20,199 nt of DNA, from positions 1-20,199 of the IMG/VR virus record IMGVR_UViG_3300020410_001089; one strand, given 5' to 3'. The notes under the pieces were generated by a model that was given only the letters and a program-made list of their open reading frames with translations, was not told the origin of the DNA and made no database searches. Source of the stretch: a virus. The first letter of the stretch is position 1; each line of letters opens with the position of its first letter. Both the position numbers and the translations under genes were made by a program. Below are positions 13,330 to 20,199 of this stretch, one piece after another.

Positions 13330-13958
13330 TAAATTAAAAATGTGTTACAAGATTTGGGAATTTGCCTAGACCAAGTCCACCCGTTTTTTTTCATATATTC
13401 GTGCTTGCAATATTCTAGTAATTCTTGGTCCATTTCGTGGTATTCTTGTTTGTTTTTATAAAATATACTTTTTGTTTTGCCGCTTACTCTGTCTTCTTTA
13501 GACCAATTAGAGGCTAAGCATATATCAGTTATTATTATATCTTTTTGAGCGTTTTTCAAAATTATGTCAAATAGAAGCCTGTGATCCATATGGCCGTATT
13601 CTCCGTATGGGTTATGGGTCATTATACGGTCGCAGTCTGATCCGAAGTCTTCTATGGTTTCGATAATATGATCGCAAGCTTTTCTAAGGGGCGCTGTGTT
13701 ATCTTTTCCACTAATCTCTGACCTTGATCCTAATTGGCGATAAAAGCTAGAAGGATAATCTAGGCATTCGCATTCGACTTCCATTTTTTTGCATATCGTA
13801 AATAAAGCTTCTTTCCTGTATTTGCAGAACTCTCTGTCTTTGTTGTAAAAATCGGAGGTGCATATCAAAACTTTTTTCTCTATTTCGGAATTTTGAAAGA
13901 CAGGCCAACCCCAGATTATTTCATCGTCTGGGTGCGCCATGACTATTAATGTTTTCAT
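13329..13958 (-). CDS. PIG-L family deacetylase
   Basis: A 209-aa zinc-dependent N-acetyl hydrolase related to GlcNAc-PI, MshB and BshB deacetylases. The AHPDDE motif is at 8-13 (H9, D12 as likely zinc ligands, D11 as likely base) and the second metal motif is GHMDH at 122-126 (H126 zinc ligand, H123 catalytic). THNPYGEYGH is typical. Within this sugar cluster it probably removes an acetyl group from an N-acetylated sugar or glycan, exposing an amine that the ATP-grasp or transferase genes could then modify; that link is inference. No signal peptide, so it acts in the cytoplasm. It shares ATGA with the HAD gene upstream and TAATG with the dehydrogenase downstream. Confidence 0.87.
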   Translation of the reverse strand: MKTLIVMAHPDDEIIWGWPVFQNSEIEKKVLICTSDFYNKDREFCKYRKEALFTICKKMEVECECLDYPSSFYRQLGSRSEISGKDNTAPLRKACDHIIETIEDFGSDCDRIMTHNPYGEYGHMDHRLLFDIILKNAQKDIIITDICLASNWSKEDRVSGKTKSIFYKNKQEYHEMDQELLEYCKHEYMKKNGWTWSRQIPKSCNTFLI

Positions 13959-14437
13959 TCTATTTTTTTCATCACTTCATTCCAGTCTCCCTTAAATATT
14001 ATATAAGGAATACCTATACTATTTATTTGTGAAATTACATCCTCATATAAATTAACATAAGAAGGAGAGTACTCTTGCCCTCCTGAAAAGTCGTCTATGA
14101 ATAAGTCGCAGTTTTTATTTGCAAGGAACCCCGGCTTGTCGTAGGCTCTATTTACTATATTTATTGAATCGTAAGGAATTCCTTCTCTGTCTAGCCAGTC
14201 TTTAGTAATGGAGTAGGCGTCGTAAAAATTTCTAGCTGATAAAAAATGTATATCCCAGTTTTCGCTAAGCTTTAAGAGAGATTCTTTAGCGTTGGGAAGC
14301 ACTTCGTCTTTCATAATTTCTTCCCTTGTAAAAGCTTTTGAATCTATTTGCCCGGGGAATGGGTTAGTATTCCTTTTTATTCTAACCCAGTGATTGTTTA
14401 TAGTACTGTCTATGTCGCAATATAGTTGTTTTTTCAT
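13955..14437 (-). CDS. HAD-superfamily phosphatase
   Basis: A small 160-aa hydrolase. I chose the ATG at 14437 because it puts the HAD motif at the usual place, MKKQLYCDIDST (nucleophile D8, acid D10, T12), and forms an ATGA overlap with the aminotransferase stop; the frame is open 22 codons further but lies inside the aminotransferase gene. Motif II is S67 in IHFLSARN, the Lys motif is probably K101 in AYDKPGF, and motif IV is DLFIDDF (D115/D116). There is little cap domain, as in NT5C-like, sugar-phosphate and polynucleotide phosphatases. Its neighbours point to a sugar phosphate or nucleotide-sugar intermediate as substrate. A nucleotidase role cannot be excluded. Confidence 0.78.
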   Translation of the reverse strand: MKKQLYCDIDSTINNHWVRIKRNTNPFPGQIDSKAFTREEIMKDEVLPNAKESLLKLSENWDIHFLSARNFYDAYSITKDWLDREGIPYDSINIVNRAYDKPGFLANKNCDLFIDDFSGGQEYSPSYVNLYEDVISQINSIGIPYIIFKGDWNEVMKKIE

Positions 14438-15276
14438 GATTTTAAATCTTTGCATAATTTGGAGTAGTCTTCGTCTTTTTCGGAGTAAGTGAAAATATGC
14501 CAATTATCTCCTCCGTCATATAGTTCATATTTTTCTTGTATCGTCGATCGAATATTTTTCTTAGGTATAGTAATCACTGGGCATACATATTCGCCTATTA
14601 CATTTTCTCTGCCTATTGAATCGCATATTAAGTTGGAGTTTGTCTCTATCTTAGATTGCAGCTTGTTTGGATCATGTTTTCTAATGCAGTCATACAAATC
14701 CTTCCACGCGGCTTCGGACGCAGTGGTCAAGGTTTGGTTCTTGTCCGCTGCTTGAAGATGCATAAATAAATTTAGATAAGAAAAGCTATTGTCTATTTGT
14801 ATTAAGGATAAGTCTTTAATACATACTATAGATAATCCAGATACGGAGCCTAAAAGCTTATTCGATGAAGTTACGAATATGCTAGCCTCCTTGGGTATGG
14901 GCTTAAAAGGGAAGGCGCTTACCGCATCCACTACTAAGCTTCCTTTTTCAAAGAATTTAGAGACCGAGGTCTCAAGCAAGCAAGATATCGATTCTTTTCT
15001 AGGCCTGTTTTTCTTATAGAGATCGCACAGTTGTTGCCACCTGCTTTTAAATCTTCCTTCATGGCCTATTGTTTCTAAATCAAAGACAGTAGAACGGATT
15101 ACGCTTTCTATTCCGACCGTTCCGCTGCCATTTATAAATAAGACGTGATACCCTTTTAAGTTAAAAGCCTCTTTAAATGCTTGGGTTAGGTCCTTGTAAA
15201 GAGATTGGAATTCGTCAGACCTGTGAGAGGAGCTTATGTTTTGATTTATTATTCTTTTAGAGTTAGGCCCAAACAT
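14434..15276 (-). CDS. Class V PLP-dependent aminotransferase, short form
   Basis: A 280-aa fold-type I aminotransferase most like the alanine-glyoxylate, serine-pyruvate and 2-aminoethylphosphonate group. It opens with FGPNSKRIINQ...SHRSDEFQSLYKDL, the family's 'GPtplsprV...HRs.eF..l' start. NGSGTVGIE (49-57) binds the cofactor phosphate, GHEGRFKSRW (71-80) matches 'nGkFGeRw', ETS is at 102-104, D117 in VVDAVSAF contacts the pyridine ring, and K140 in TSSNKLLGSVSG is the likely Schiff-base lysine. The family usually has 350-390 residues, so the small domain is reduced. The start overlaps the ATP-grasp gene by 28 nt. It may make an amino sugar or an amino-acid-like donor for the ligases; the substrate is unknown. 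Confidence 0.78.
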   Translation of the reverse strand: MFGPNSKRIINQNISSSHRSDEFQSLYKDLTQAFKEAFNLKGYHVLFINGSGTVGIESVIRSTVFDLETIGHEGRFKSRWQQLCDLYKKNRPRKESISCLLETSVSKFFEKGSLVVDAVSAFPFKPIPKEASIFVTSSNKLLGSVSGLSIVCIKDLSLIQIDNSFSYLNLFMHLQAADKNQTLTTASEAAWKDLYDCIRKHDPNKLQSKIETNSNLICDSIGRENVIGEYVCPVITIPKKNIRSTIQEKYELYDGGDNWHIFTYSEKDEDYSKLCKDLKS

Positions 15277-16283
15277 CTTTTAAGCTCTTTGAATGCTTTG
15301 TCGAAATGGATTTCTTTATCTAGCCAGTCATTATAATACAAAGGAAGTTTTCTTTCTAAACTCTCTTTATTATCTAATAGGTATTGAACCATGTCTTTTT
15401 TAGACGGGTGATAGAAAGGGCCGGGGCTGTCTGAGTAGCCGGTCTGGTATCCCGGTTGGACCTCTATAAAGTATATTTTGCCAAAAGGGTCTCTTATTAT
15501 ATCTAATCCAACGTGGTGGTTATTGGTTAGCTTGATAGCTTCGACTATGTCTTTTTCATAAGTAGACATTATTTCGTGGCAAAGCTCATTGTATCTAATA
15601 AAGTCTTTAGAAAATTTATTAAAATCATGACTAAAAGTAGAGGTTGTTACATTCCAGTGATCTCCTTGGTTAACTCTTGCGTATCCAGTAATAACTTTTT
15701 CTCCAGCCACAATAATTCTGTAGGAGCTATTTCTGCCTCTAGCATCTTTAGTATCTATAAATTCTACGCATATTTTTTTAGTGCCCCTGTTCTTGTCTTT
15801 GTTGTTGTTAAAATCTCTTTCTAGTTCTAAGAAACAGCTTTCTAGTTCCTCTTTATTTTTGACCAAATAACTACCGTCGCCTCCAGATAAATTATTTAAT
15901 CTTATTAAATGAGGGTAATTGTTATTTATTTTTTGTCTAAGGTCGTCTAAGTCCTCGAATTCAAAGTGGTTAGGGCATGAAATGCCATTATCTTCCCATA
16001 TCTTAAAACAGGCTTCTTTAGCATGACAGTTTAACCAGCCGCTTGGGGGGTTAATATGGTGGTTGTTATTTACTCTGGATTCGAAATTTAAACAAGCCTC
16101 TAGCTCTTCTGATGTGGTATCCTCGGTGCTTAGTTTCCAAAATATTACTCCATCTTCTATATTGCTTGATTCTAAGTCAAAAGGATGGAGGTCTTGTATT
16201 TTCCCGAAATTGTTTTCAATTCCTTCTTTTTCAAAGACTCTCCATCTTACACCTTGGTTAAGTACTCTGTAAGCTTTGTTCAT
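15249..16283 (-). CDS. ATP-grasp ligase, tandem paralogue B
   Basis: A 344-aa protein with a RimK-like ATP-grasp fold, predicted to join a carboxylate to an amine, thiol or hydroxyl through an acyl phosphate. Visible parts: HLIRLNNLSGGDGSYLV (125-141) with a glycine-rich ATP loop, KKICVEFIDTKD (169-180), the strand RIIVAGEKVITGYARV (189-204), and GLDIIRDPFGKIYFIEVQP (259-277) with D261, E274 and Q276 where the family usually has ExN. It aligns end to end with the neighbouring gene at 17244-16258, including WRVFEKE at the N terminus and YYNDWLDKEIHFDKAF near the C terminus. The two genes overlap by 26 nt. A role in attaching an acid to a sugar or peptide is inference. Confidence 0.8.
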   Translation of the reverse strand: MNKAYRVLNQGVRWRVFEKEGIENNFGKIQDLHPFDLESSNIEDGVIFWKLSTEDTTSEELEACLNFESRVNNNHHINPPSGWLNCHAKEACFKIWEDNGISCPNHFEFEDLDDLRQKINNNYPHLIRLNNLSGGDGSYLVKNKEELESCFLELERDFNNNKDKNRGTKKICVEFIDTKDARGRNSSYRIIVAGEKVITGYARVNQGDHWNVTTSTFSHDFNKFSKDFIRYNELCHEIMSTYEKDIVEAIKLTNNHHVGLDIIRDPFGKIYFIEVQPGYQTGYSDSPGPFYHPSKKDMVQYLLDNKESLERKLPLYYNDWLDKEIHFDKAFKELKRCLGLTLKE

Positions 16284-17244
16284 CTGTAAATTTTTTTAAA
16301 GAATAGTAGGCGTTATCAAAATGGTTTTTCTTATCAAGCCACAAATCATAATAATTTGGAATTTGGCTATATAATTCATTTTTATCATTCGCTAACCAGT
16401 CTACTAAAAGTTTAGGTTTATAGGGGTTCCAGAATGGGGGTAAGGTGTTATTTTCTCCGTGGTTTCTTCCGGAAAAATAAAACGGCTGCATTTCTAAGAA
16501 GTATATATTATTATTTCTGTCGGCTATAATATCTAAGCCTTGGTGGTGCAGACCCAGCTTAATAACACTGTCTATGATTAGTTGTTTATTGTTTTTTATT
16601 ATCTTATTTACCCTGATATTTTGTTCGACCCAATCTTCCTTCATGGACTCTTCGAACTTTCCGGTTATAGCAAGCCAGCTTTTGCTTAACCGTCCGTATC
16701 CAGATATTACTGAATTACCAGCAACATGAATTCTAAAAGATGTATGAAAGTCTTTTACTTTAGTGTCTATGAACTGCACGCATATTTTTTTAGTATTAAT
16801 TCTTTGTAAGTTTTTGTGGGCCTCTTCTAGGATACGGAACTTTTGATTAAATTCTGTTTCATCATTTATTAAGTACGTATATTCTCCGGTCGCAAAATCA
16901 TTAAGCCTTATTAGGAAGGGGTAATCTATTCTTTTATTTTCGAAGTCTTCTCGATCTTTATACTCGAAAAATTTCGGAACAGGTATTCCGATTCTTTCCC
17001 AAGCTAAGAAACATTCTTCTTTATTGTTAGTATATTTAAAGTGCTTAGTTGGGTTTATTATATGTCCTTTAAATCCTTTTTCAATTTCTAAGGCGTGATT
17101 GTAATAATTTTGACTTATTGATTCTGTGTTAAATCTAGTAAATAGGTAATTAGAGCTCTCTATAGGCTCTGGCTTACCGAAGTATTTTTCCAAAGACTCC
17201 TGTTCGTAGGGTCTCCAATAAGCATTTCCGTGATAATAATACAT
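16258..17244 (-). CDS. ATP-grasp ligase, tandem paralogue A
   Basis: A 328-aa ATP-grasp-type protein, paralogous to the next gene. Matching blocks are YWRPYEQESLEKYFGK (9-24), FLIRLNDFATGEYTYLI (110-126), KKICVQFIDTK (152-162), RIHVAGNSVISGYGRLSK (171-188), GLDIIADRNNNIYFLEMQP (236-254) with D238, E251 and Q253, and YYDLWLDKKNHFDNAY near the C terminus. The loop FATGEY has fewer glycines than LSGGDG in the paralogue. Both carry ExQ in place of the usual ExN metal motif. The sequence is very rich in Lys/Asn/Ile. A 6-nt gap separates it from the upstream glycosyltransferase. Substrate unknown; the two copies may form a heterodimer or act on two substrates. Confidence 0.78.
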   Translation of the reverse strand: MYYYHGNAYWRPYEQESLEKYFGKPEPIESSNYLFTRFNTESISQNYYNHALEIEKGFKGHIINPTKHFKYTNNKEECFLAWERIGIPVPKFFEYKDREDFENKRIDYPFLIRLNDFATGEYTYLINDETEFNQKFRILEEAHKNLQRINTKKICVQFIDTKVKDFHTSFRIHVAGNSVISGYGRLSKSWLAITGKFEESMKEDWVEQNIRVNKIIKNNKQLIIDSVIKLGLHHQGLDIIADRNNNIYFLEMQPFYFSGRNHGENNTLPPFWNPYKPKLLVDWLANDKNELYSQIPNYYDLWLDKKNHFDNAYYSLKKFTDEQSLQST

Positions 17245-17250
17245 TTTTAG

Positions 17251-18012
17251 TTATATCACGCCTTTCTGAGCTATTAAGGGTTCTTTATCGAATGATTCTT
17301 TCCACCAATCATATATATTTTTGTGACCGACATGCAGGGCTAACGGTCTTTCTATGCCTTTGTGTTTTTTGCAGACAAGCCAATTAATTGGAAGCGTGTA
17401 GGGTTGGGTTTTAGTTTTCCATATTGCTCTAGCTAAAGAAGCTTGTCCCCTTGATGGGTATTCCAGTTGTTGCGCTAACACCTCCTTTATAAAAGGCTCT
17501 GATTTTTTATTGTAAAATATAACGCCCATATTCAAAGATGTCATATATTTTGGCATATCTTTTATAAATGTCTTGTCGTGAAGTTGCACGTCTGCGCCTA
17601 TGTCGATGTCTCCTATGTCTTGTTCGTAGGTAGAAATAAACATTCTAGGGTTTTGAACCATGCTTACCCCGTAATTTTCTGATATATTAAATCCTTCAAA
17701 AAATCCTTTATGGACAACGTATACATCATTATCTATATACAAAGTATTTTCAAAAGGAGATTCGAGTAGAGCTTTTAGTCTCCAAGTGCTGCTGTTTCTA
17801 TTTTCTTCTCTTGTGGGATATTTAAGCCTTTCAAAAAGCTTAAAAGTTATATTGCTTAAATGTTTAGATATTAAATCTATTTGTTTTTGGCTTTCTAGGT
17901 AGACTATGACCGGTATACTCGGAGAAAAGTTTCTGAGTAGCTTTATAGATTGGGATAGGTGGTCAATATCTCTATTACCTACTAACACATAAGTTGCTCC
18001 TATATTATCCAT
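17251..18012 (-). CDS. GT-A-fold glycosyltransferase (DND motif)
   Basis: A 253-aa protein with the outline of a nucleotide-sugar-dependent transferase. An N-terminal Rossmann-like start (YVLVGNRDIDHLSQSIKLLRNFS) leads to STWRLKALLESPFENTLYIDNDVYVV, where D94-N-D96 is the metal-binding DxD. SLNMGVIFYNKKSEPFIKEVL resembles the acceptor-side 'fNsGvmv' segment of GT8-like enzymes, and ALHVGHKNIYDWW near the end supplies a late His-x-Gly, as in the metal-binding 'HfxG' of GT8. The sugar and acceptor cannot be told. It shares TAATG with the transferase upstream. No membrane segment is visible. Confidence 0.75.
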   Translation of the reverse strand: MDNIGATYVLVGNRDIDHLSQSIKLLRNFSPSIPVIVYLESQKQIDLISKHLSNITFKLFERLKYPTREENRNSSTWRLKALLESPFENTLYIDNDVYVVHKGFFEGFNISENYGVSMVQNPRMFISTYEQDIGDIDIGADVQLHDKTFIKDMPKYMTSLNMGVIFYNKKSEPFIKEVLAQQLEYPSRGQASLARAIWKTKTQPYTLPINWLVCKKHKGIERPLALHVGHKNIYDWWKESFDKEPLIAQKGVI

Positions 18013-18731
18013 TAAATATAATCGCTAGGGTTTATTAAAGAAGCTATTCTTTTTGTTCTATGTTCAAAGGTAGAGTTGTAGCCTGTACCTTCTGCTTTTA
18101 AGTGCACAATTTTAGATTGATCCGTTAGATTGTTACTAGAGACGACGTCTTGATCTAAATGTTGAATAGTTAATAGGTCTGATACTTTAGGTATTAGTTC
18201 GCATAAAGCGGGAGTCTCTACGTGGTTGTCGTCCATAGTTAACATTTTCTCTATCCACATATTTAAAAAATCTAAGCCTTTATCGTTGTTGTTAACGCAA
18301 AAGAAGGAGGCTATGTGAGTCATCATTATTGGGTATCTAAAAACAGCGGGATTTTTCCTTTTGCATACATTTATATCTGCTTCAAAATTTATTTCATCAA
18401 TAAAATTTTCTTTGAAGAAGCAGTCTATATCTATCATACAGATAGGACTTTCTCCTGCTTCAACTAAAGAGGCTAGGCCTTTTACTTTAGTGGCTACTAT
18501 TTCTCTCCAGTCTTCAGTATTATGAGAGGTTTTTGCGTGACTTACTTCGCTGTCGATGAACCATATTCGGTCGTAGCTCGAGAGAAACTCTGCTTTAGTC
18601 TCTTCTTCTATTCCTGTGTCTATAACATATATCTTTTCTATTTTGTTATAGTCTGAAAGCTTAGAGAGGGAGCTAAAGAATATTCTCCCGTAGGAGCTGT
18701 AGTCTTCGTTCATTACGGTTAAGATATTCAT
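18012..18731 (-). CDS. GT-A-fold glycosyltransferase-like protein (DID motif)
   Basis: A 239-aa predicted nucleotide-diphospho-sugar transferase. MNILTVMNEDYSSYGRIFFSSLSK is a typical GT8-like start, IEKIYVIDTGI the second strand, and KVKGLASLVEAGESPICMIDIDCFF leads to the metal motif D101-I-D103. Later segments (FRYPIMMTHIASFFCVNNND, HLDQDVVSS, IVHLKAEGTGYNS) fit the acceptor side, including DQDV, similar to 'DQd..N' of GT8 enzymes. It differs clearly from its neighbour, so the three transferases are not recent copies. One base separates it from the upstream gene. Donor and acceptor unknown. Confidence 0.7.
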   Translation of the reverse strand: MNILTVMNEDYSSYGRIFFSSLSKLSDYNKIEKIYVIDTGIEEETKAEFLSSYDRIWFIDSEVSHAKTSHNTEDWREIVATKVKGLASLVEAGESPICMIDIDCFFKENFIDEINFEADINVCKRKNPAVFRYPIMMTHIASFFCVNNNDKGLDFLNMWIEKMLTMDDNHVETPALCELIPKVSDLLTIQHLDQDVVSSNNLTDQSKIVHLKAEGTGYNSTFEHRTKRIASLINPSDYI

Positions 18732-18732
18732 A

Positions 18733-19380
18733 TTATTCTCCTAAAAAGTTTTGAGCTTTATCTCCTTCGTCTTGTCCTGTGCTATGTACTCCGTGTACTC
18801 CTATGTGGTCAGCGTAGCTGTCTTTAGTGCAAAGCATTTTTAGTTTTTGTTCTTGAGCTATTTTTGTGAACGTCCAATCCCAAGAAGGTTGATTAGATGG
18901 TATCTGGTCAAACAGGTCTCTGCTAATAGCTAAAGCGAATCCTCCTAAGGATTGTTTTTCTACAAGGTGTTCGTTGTACTCTTTTATTATTGGATGAGCT
19001 GGTGTGTTGAAGGTTGATACTCCTGCTATTTTTTCTTTAATTTCTAAAGTCCTTTTCTTTAGGTTATTGTACCACTCTGGATTGTATATCGCGTCGCTAT
19101 CGGTTGTGATGACAAAGTTTTCTTCTGTATTTTTAAAAGCTTCTTTTATAGATAAAAGCATATTAGGGTCACAGCCTATATTCTTTTTATTAAATATCAG
19201 ATTAACTTCTAGATTATCTTTGCTTCCTAAAGACTCTAACAATTTCTTAACTTTAGGATCTTCACTGTTGTCATCAAATAAATATAACTTAGTTGGCTCA
19301 TCAAAATTAGAGTTGAAAAGTGATTTAATAGATCTTAATAGGTAAGAATACCTATTGTAACATGTCATAGCTATATTCAT
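18733..19380 (-). CDS. Family 2-like glycosyltransferase
   Basis: A 215-aa protein with the classic GT2 start: MNIAMTCYNRYSYLLRSIKSLFNSN, then LYLFDDNSEDP (D36/D37), NIGCDPNMLLSIKEAF, and the metal-binding DSDAIYNPEWY (94-104) after FVITT. It is about the size of the catalytic domain alone, with a short C-terminal end rich in His/Gly (YADHIGVHGVHSTGQ). GGFALAISRDLF matches the usual post-DxD 'gg...~~r..f' segment. It lacks membrane anchors, so it would work on a soluble or peripheral acceptor. TAATG overlap with the methyltransferase upstream. Donor sugar unknown. Confidence 0.84.
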   Translation of the reverse strand: MNIAMTCYNRYSYLLRSIKSLFNSNFDEPTKLYLFDDNSEDPKVKKLLESLGSKDNLEVNLIFNKKNIGCDPNMLLSIKEAFKNTEENFVITTDSDAIYNPEWYNNLKKRTLEIKEKIAGVSTFNTPAHPIIKEYNEHLVEKQSLGGFALAISRDLFDQIPSNQPSWDWTFTKIAQEQKLKMLCTKDSYADHIGVHGVHSTGQDEGDKAQNFLGE

Positions 19381-20054
19381 TATCCAAATTTTCTGGTTAT
19401 AACCCCCTGTTGTTTCTCTAGGAATTCGTGCTCCTTCTTCACAAAGGCAAAGTCTACTTGTAGATCAAAAAAGCCAGCTTCATATTCTTCCAAACGGTGT
19501 CTTTGTACAATTTCTAAAGGTGCATATCCAATATGATCCATATATGAAACATATTCGCTAAATTGAGGCGCGCCTTCGTTGTACTGGCCAGCGAAAGGCA
19601 TTTCCATAATAATTATCTCATTGTTTTGTAATATTTTTCGCCCGCCTTTTAAAATAGATATCTCTGATCCTTGAGTATCTATTTTGATTAACTCTGGGCC
19701 TGAGTCAAAGTAATTTTCAAATTCTGTATCTAAAGTTGTGCTTTGTTTTTTTACGGGGCCAATATTTTTGTAGGCCAGTGTTCTTTCTTTAAATATAGAG
19801 TCTCCAGTGTTTCTGCCAGAATACCAATCTCTAACTTGGGGTCTTTCGTCGAGTAGTACGTTTATATAAGAAAAGTTTTCGTTATCGTCGAACCTGCTTA
19901 AGTCAGGATACCCTATAGGCTCGACCATGGTCACCTTGCTGGAGGGAAAAACTGAATGAATCCATTCTCCCCAAAATCCACGGTATGCGCCTATGTCTAA
20001 TATGTTAGTAGGGTTAAAGCCTAAGTTCTTTATTCTTTCTACAAATTCATGCAT
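19380..20054 (-). CDS. FkbM-family methyltransferase
   Basis: A 224-aa SAM-dependent O-methyltransferase of the FkbM type, a group frequent in polysaccharide clusters. NILDIGAYRGFWGEWI (17-32) is the SAM-binding motif I, VTMVEPIG (41-48) carries the acidic residue after strand 2, and LIKIDTQGSEISILKGGRKIL (122-141) is the family's hallmark 'lKiDvqGaEl.vLkGa...L' segment, with D126, Q128 and G129. IIIMEMPFAGQY follows as expected. It likely methylates a sugar hydroxyl of the glycan made by the following transferases. The ATG overlaps the stop of the preceding gene (TAATG). Confidence 0.88.
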   Translation of the reverse strand: MHEFVERIKNLGFNPTNILDIGAYRGFWGEWIHSVFPSSKVTMVEPIGYPDLSRFDDNENFSYINVLLDERPQVRDWYSGRNTGDSIFKERTLAYKNIGPVKKQSTTLDTEFENYFDSGPELIKIDTQGSEISILKGGRKILQNNEIIIMEMPFAGQYNEGAPQFSEYVSYMDHIGYAPLEIVQRHRLEEYEAGFFDLQVDFAFVKKEHEFLEKQQGVITRKFG

Positions 20055-20199
20055 TAATCTGGAAGTATTTTAATAAGTTGATCGTTCATTCTGGCTATAC
20101 CTTCTGGTGGGGCAGACCCTTTGAACTTGATTTGTATTTTAGCTTTGTTTTTGTGATGGTTTTCAGAACCTATTCTGGCTCTTATTTTTTTACCGTCTG
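20054..20199 (-). CDS. C-terminal end of an unknown gene (partial, runs off the right edge)
   Basis: The minus-strand frame is open from the window edge to a TAA at 20056-20054 that overlaps the methyltransferase start. The visible 47 residues end in IARMNDQLIKILPD and are rich in Lys, Ile and Gln, with KAKIQIKFKG looking like a beta strand. No family is recognised. The tight TAATG overlap and lack of a competing frame support a real gene co-transcribed with the sugar island. Function cannot be judged from this fragment. Confidence 0.65.
   Translation of the reverse strand, partial: DGKKIRARIGSENHHKNKAKIQIKFKGSAPPEGIARMNDQLIKILPD

Noticed and set aside
13007-13369. Plus-strand open frame of 120 codons, and similar ones such as 19004-19345 and 9389-9667.
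   Set aside because: They lie antisense to well-supported enzymes, have no recognisable motifs or gene-like spacing, and are expected by chance opposite AT-rich genes.
13955-14503. Longer 182-residue form of the HAD phosphatase starting at 14503.
   Set aside because: The extra N-terminal residues are a shadow of the aminotransferase 3' end; ATG at 14437 puts the DxDxT motif at residue 8 and forms an ATGA overlap.
10611-20054. A DNA base hypermodification system built from the aminotransferase, ATP-grasp and glycosyltransferase genes.
   Set aside because: No nucleotide kinase, thymidylate synthase homologue, TET/JBP or base-modifying P-loop enzyme is present; the enzymes fit sugar-nucleotide chemistry better.
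1-20199. tRNA genes, CRISPR arrays, insertion sequences or attachment sites.
   Set aside because: The window is almost wholly coding; no cloverleaf-like sequence, regular spaced repeats, transposase or terminal inverted repeats were seen by reading.

Overview
The window looks like part of a tailed bacteriophage genome, probably from an environmental (perhaps marine) virus. The reasons are AT-rich DNA, every convincing gene on the minus strand, almost no space between genes (most junctions are ATGA/GTGA or TAATG overlaps), and a phage-style replication set (RecA-like recombinase, DnaB-like helicase, DnaG-like primase, Pol III alpha-type polymerase, DEDD exonuclease) next to a surface-sugar gene island. 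I see no ribosomal, tRNA or host housekeeping genes. The host cannot be named from the sequence. Transcription runs from high to low coordinates.

Region 1 (20199 to 10611, first transcribed) is a sugar/glycosylation island. In transcription order it holds the tail of an unknown gene, an FkbM-type methyltransferase, three GT-A glycosyltransferases, two tandem paralogous ATP-grasp ligases, a short class V aminotransferase, a HAD phosphatase, a PIG-L deacetylase, a short UDP-sugar 6-dehydrogenase, a sugar-nucleotide epimerase and a GDP-mannose 4,6-dehydratase. Together they could make one or more unusual nucleotide sugars (deoxy, uronic, amino) and transfer, deacetylate, methylate or acylate them, either on virion proteins or on host surface glycans.

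Region 2 (10583 to 5138) is the first replication/recombination block: a 117-aa unknown protein with a TTG start, a RecA/UvsX-like recombinase, a small PD-(D/E)XK nuclease, an 84-aa unknown, a DnaB-like helicase, a primase whose N-terminal 'zinc' domain has no cysteines, and a RecB/Cas4-like nuclease with a possible Fe-S cluster.

Region 3 (5099 to 81) is the polymerase block. Its most striking feature is that the Pol III alpha (DnaE) polypeptide is encoded in two separate genes in the natural order: a 254-aa PHP domain at 5099-4335 and an 848-aa catalytic core plus OB fold at 2627-81. Four genes lie between them: two small PD-(D/E)XK-type nucleases, a DEDDh proofreading-type exonuclease and a 67-aa unknown. 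The PHP metal ligands appear lost, so proofreading is probably done by the separate exonuclease.

Each block boundary carries the same short element, CTTGAC-N6-GCAAGG, at 85-56, 5135-5106 and 10619-10590. All three copies can fold into a 6-bp stem with a bulged A and a 4-nt loop, with one compensating base-pair change, and all have a TTGAC box 17 bp upstream of an AT-rich or weak -10-like hexamer. This three-copy element and the split polymerase are the main candidates for something undescribed. No stretch over 300 bases is without a gene.
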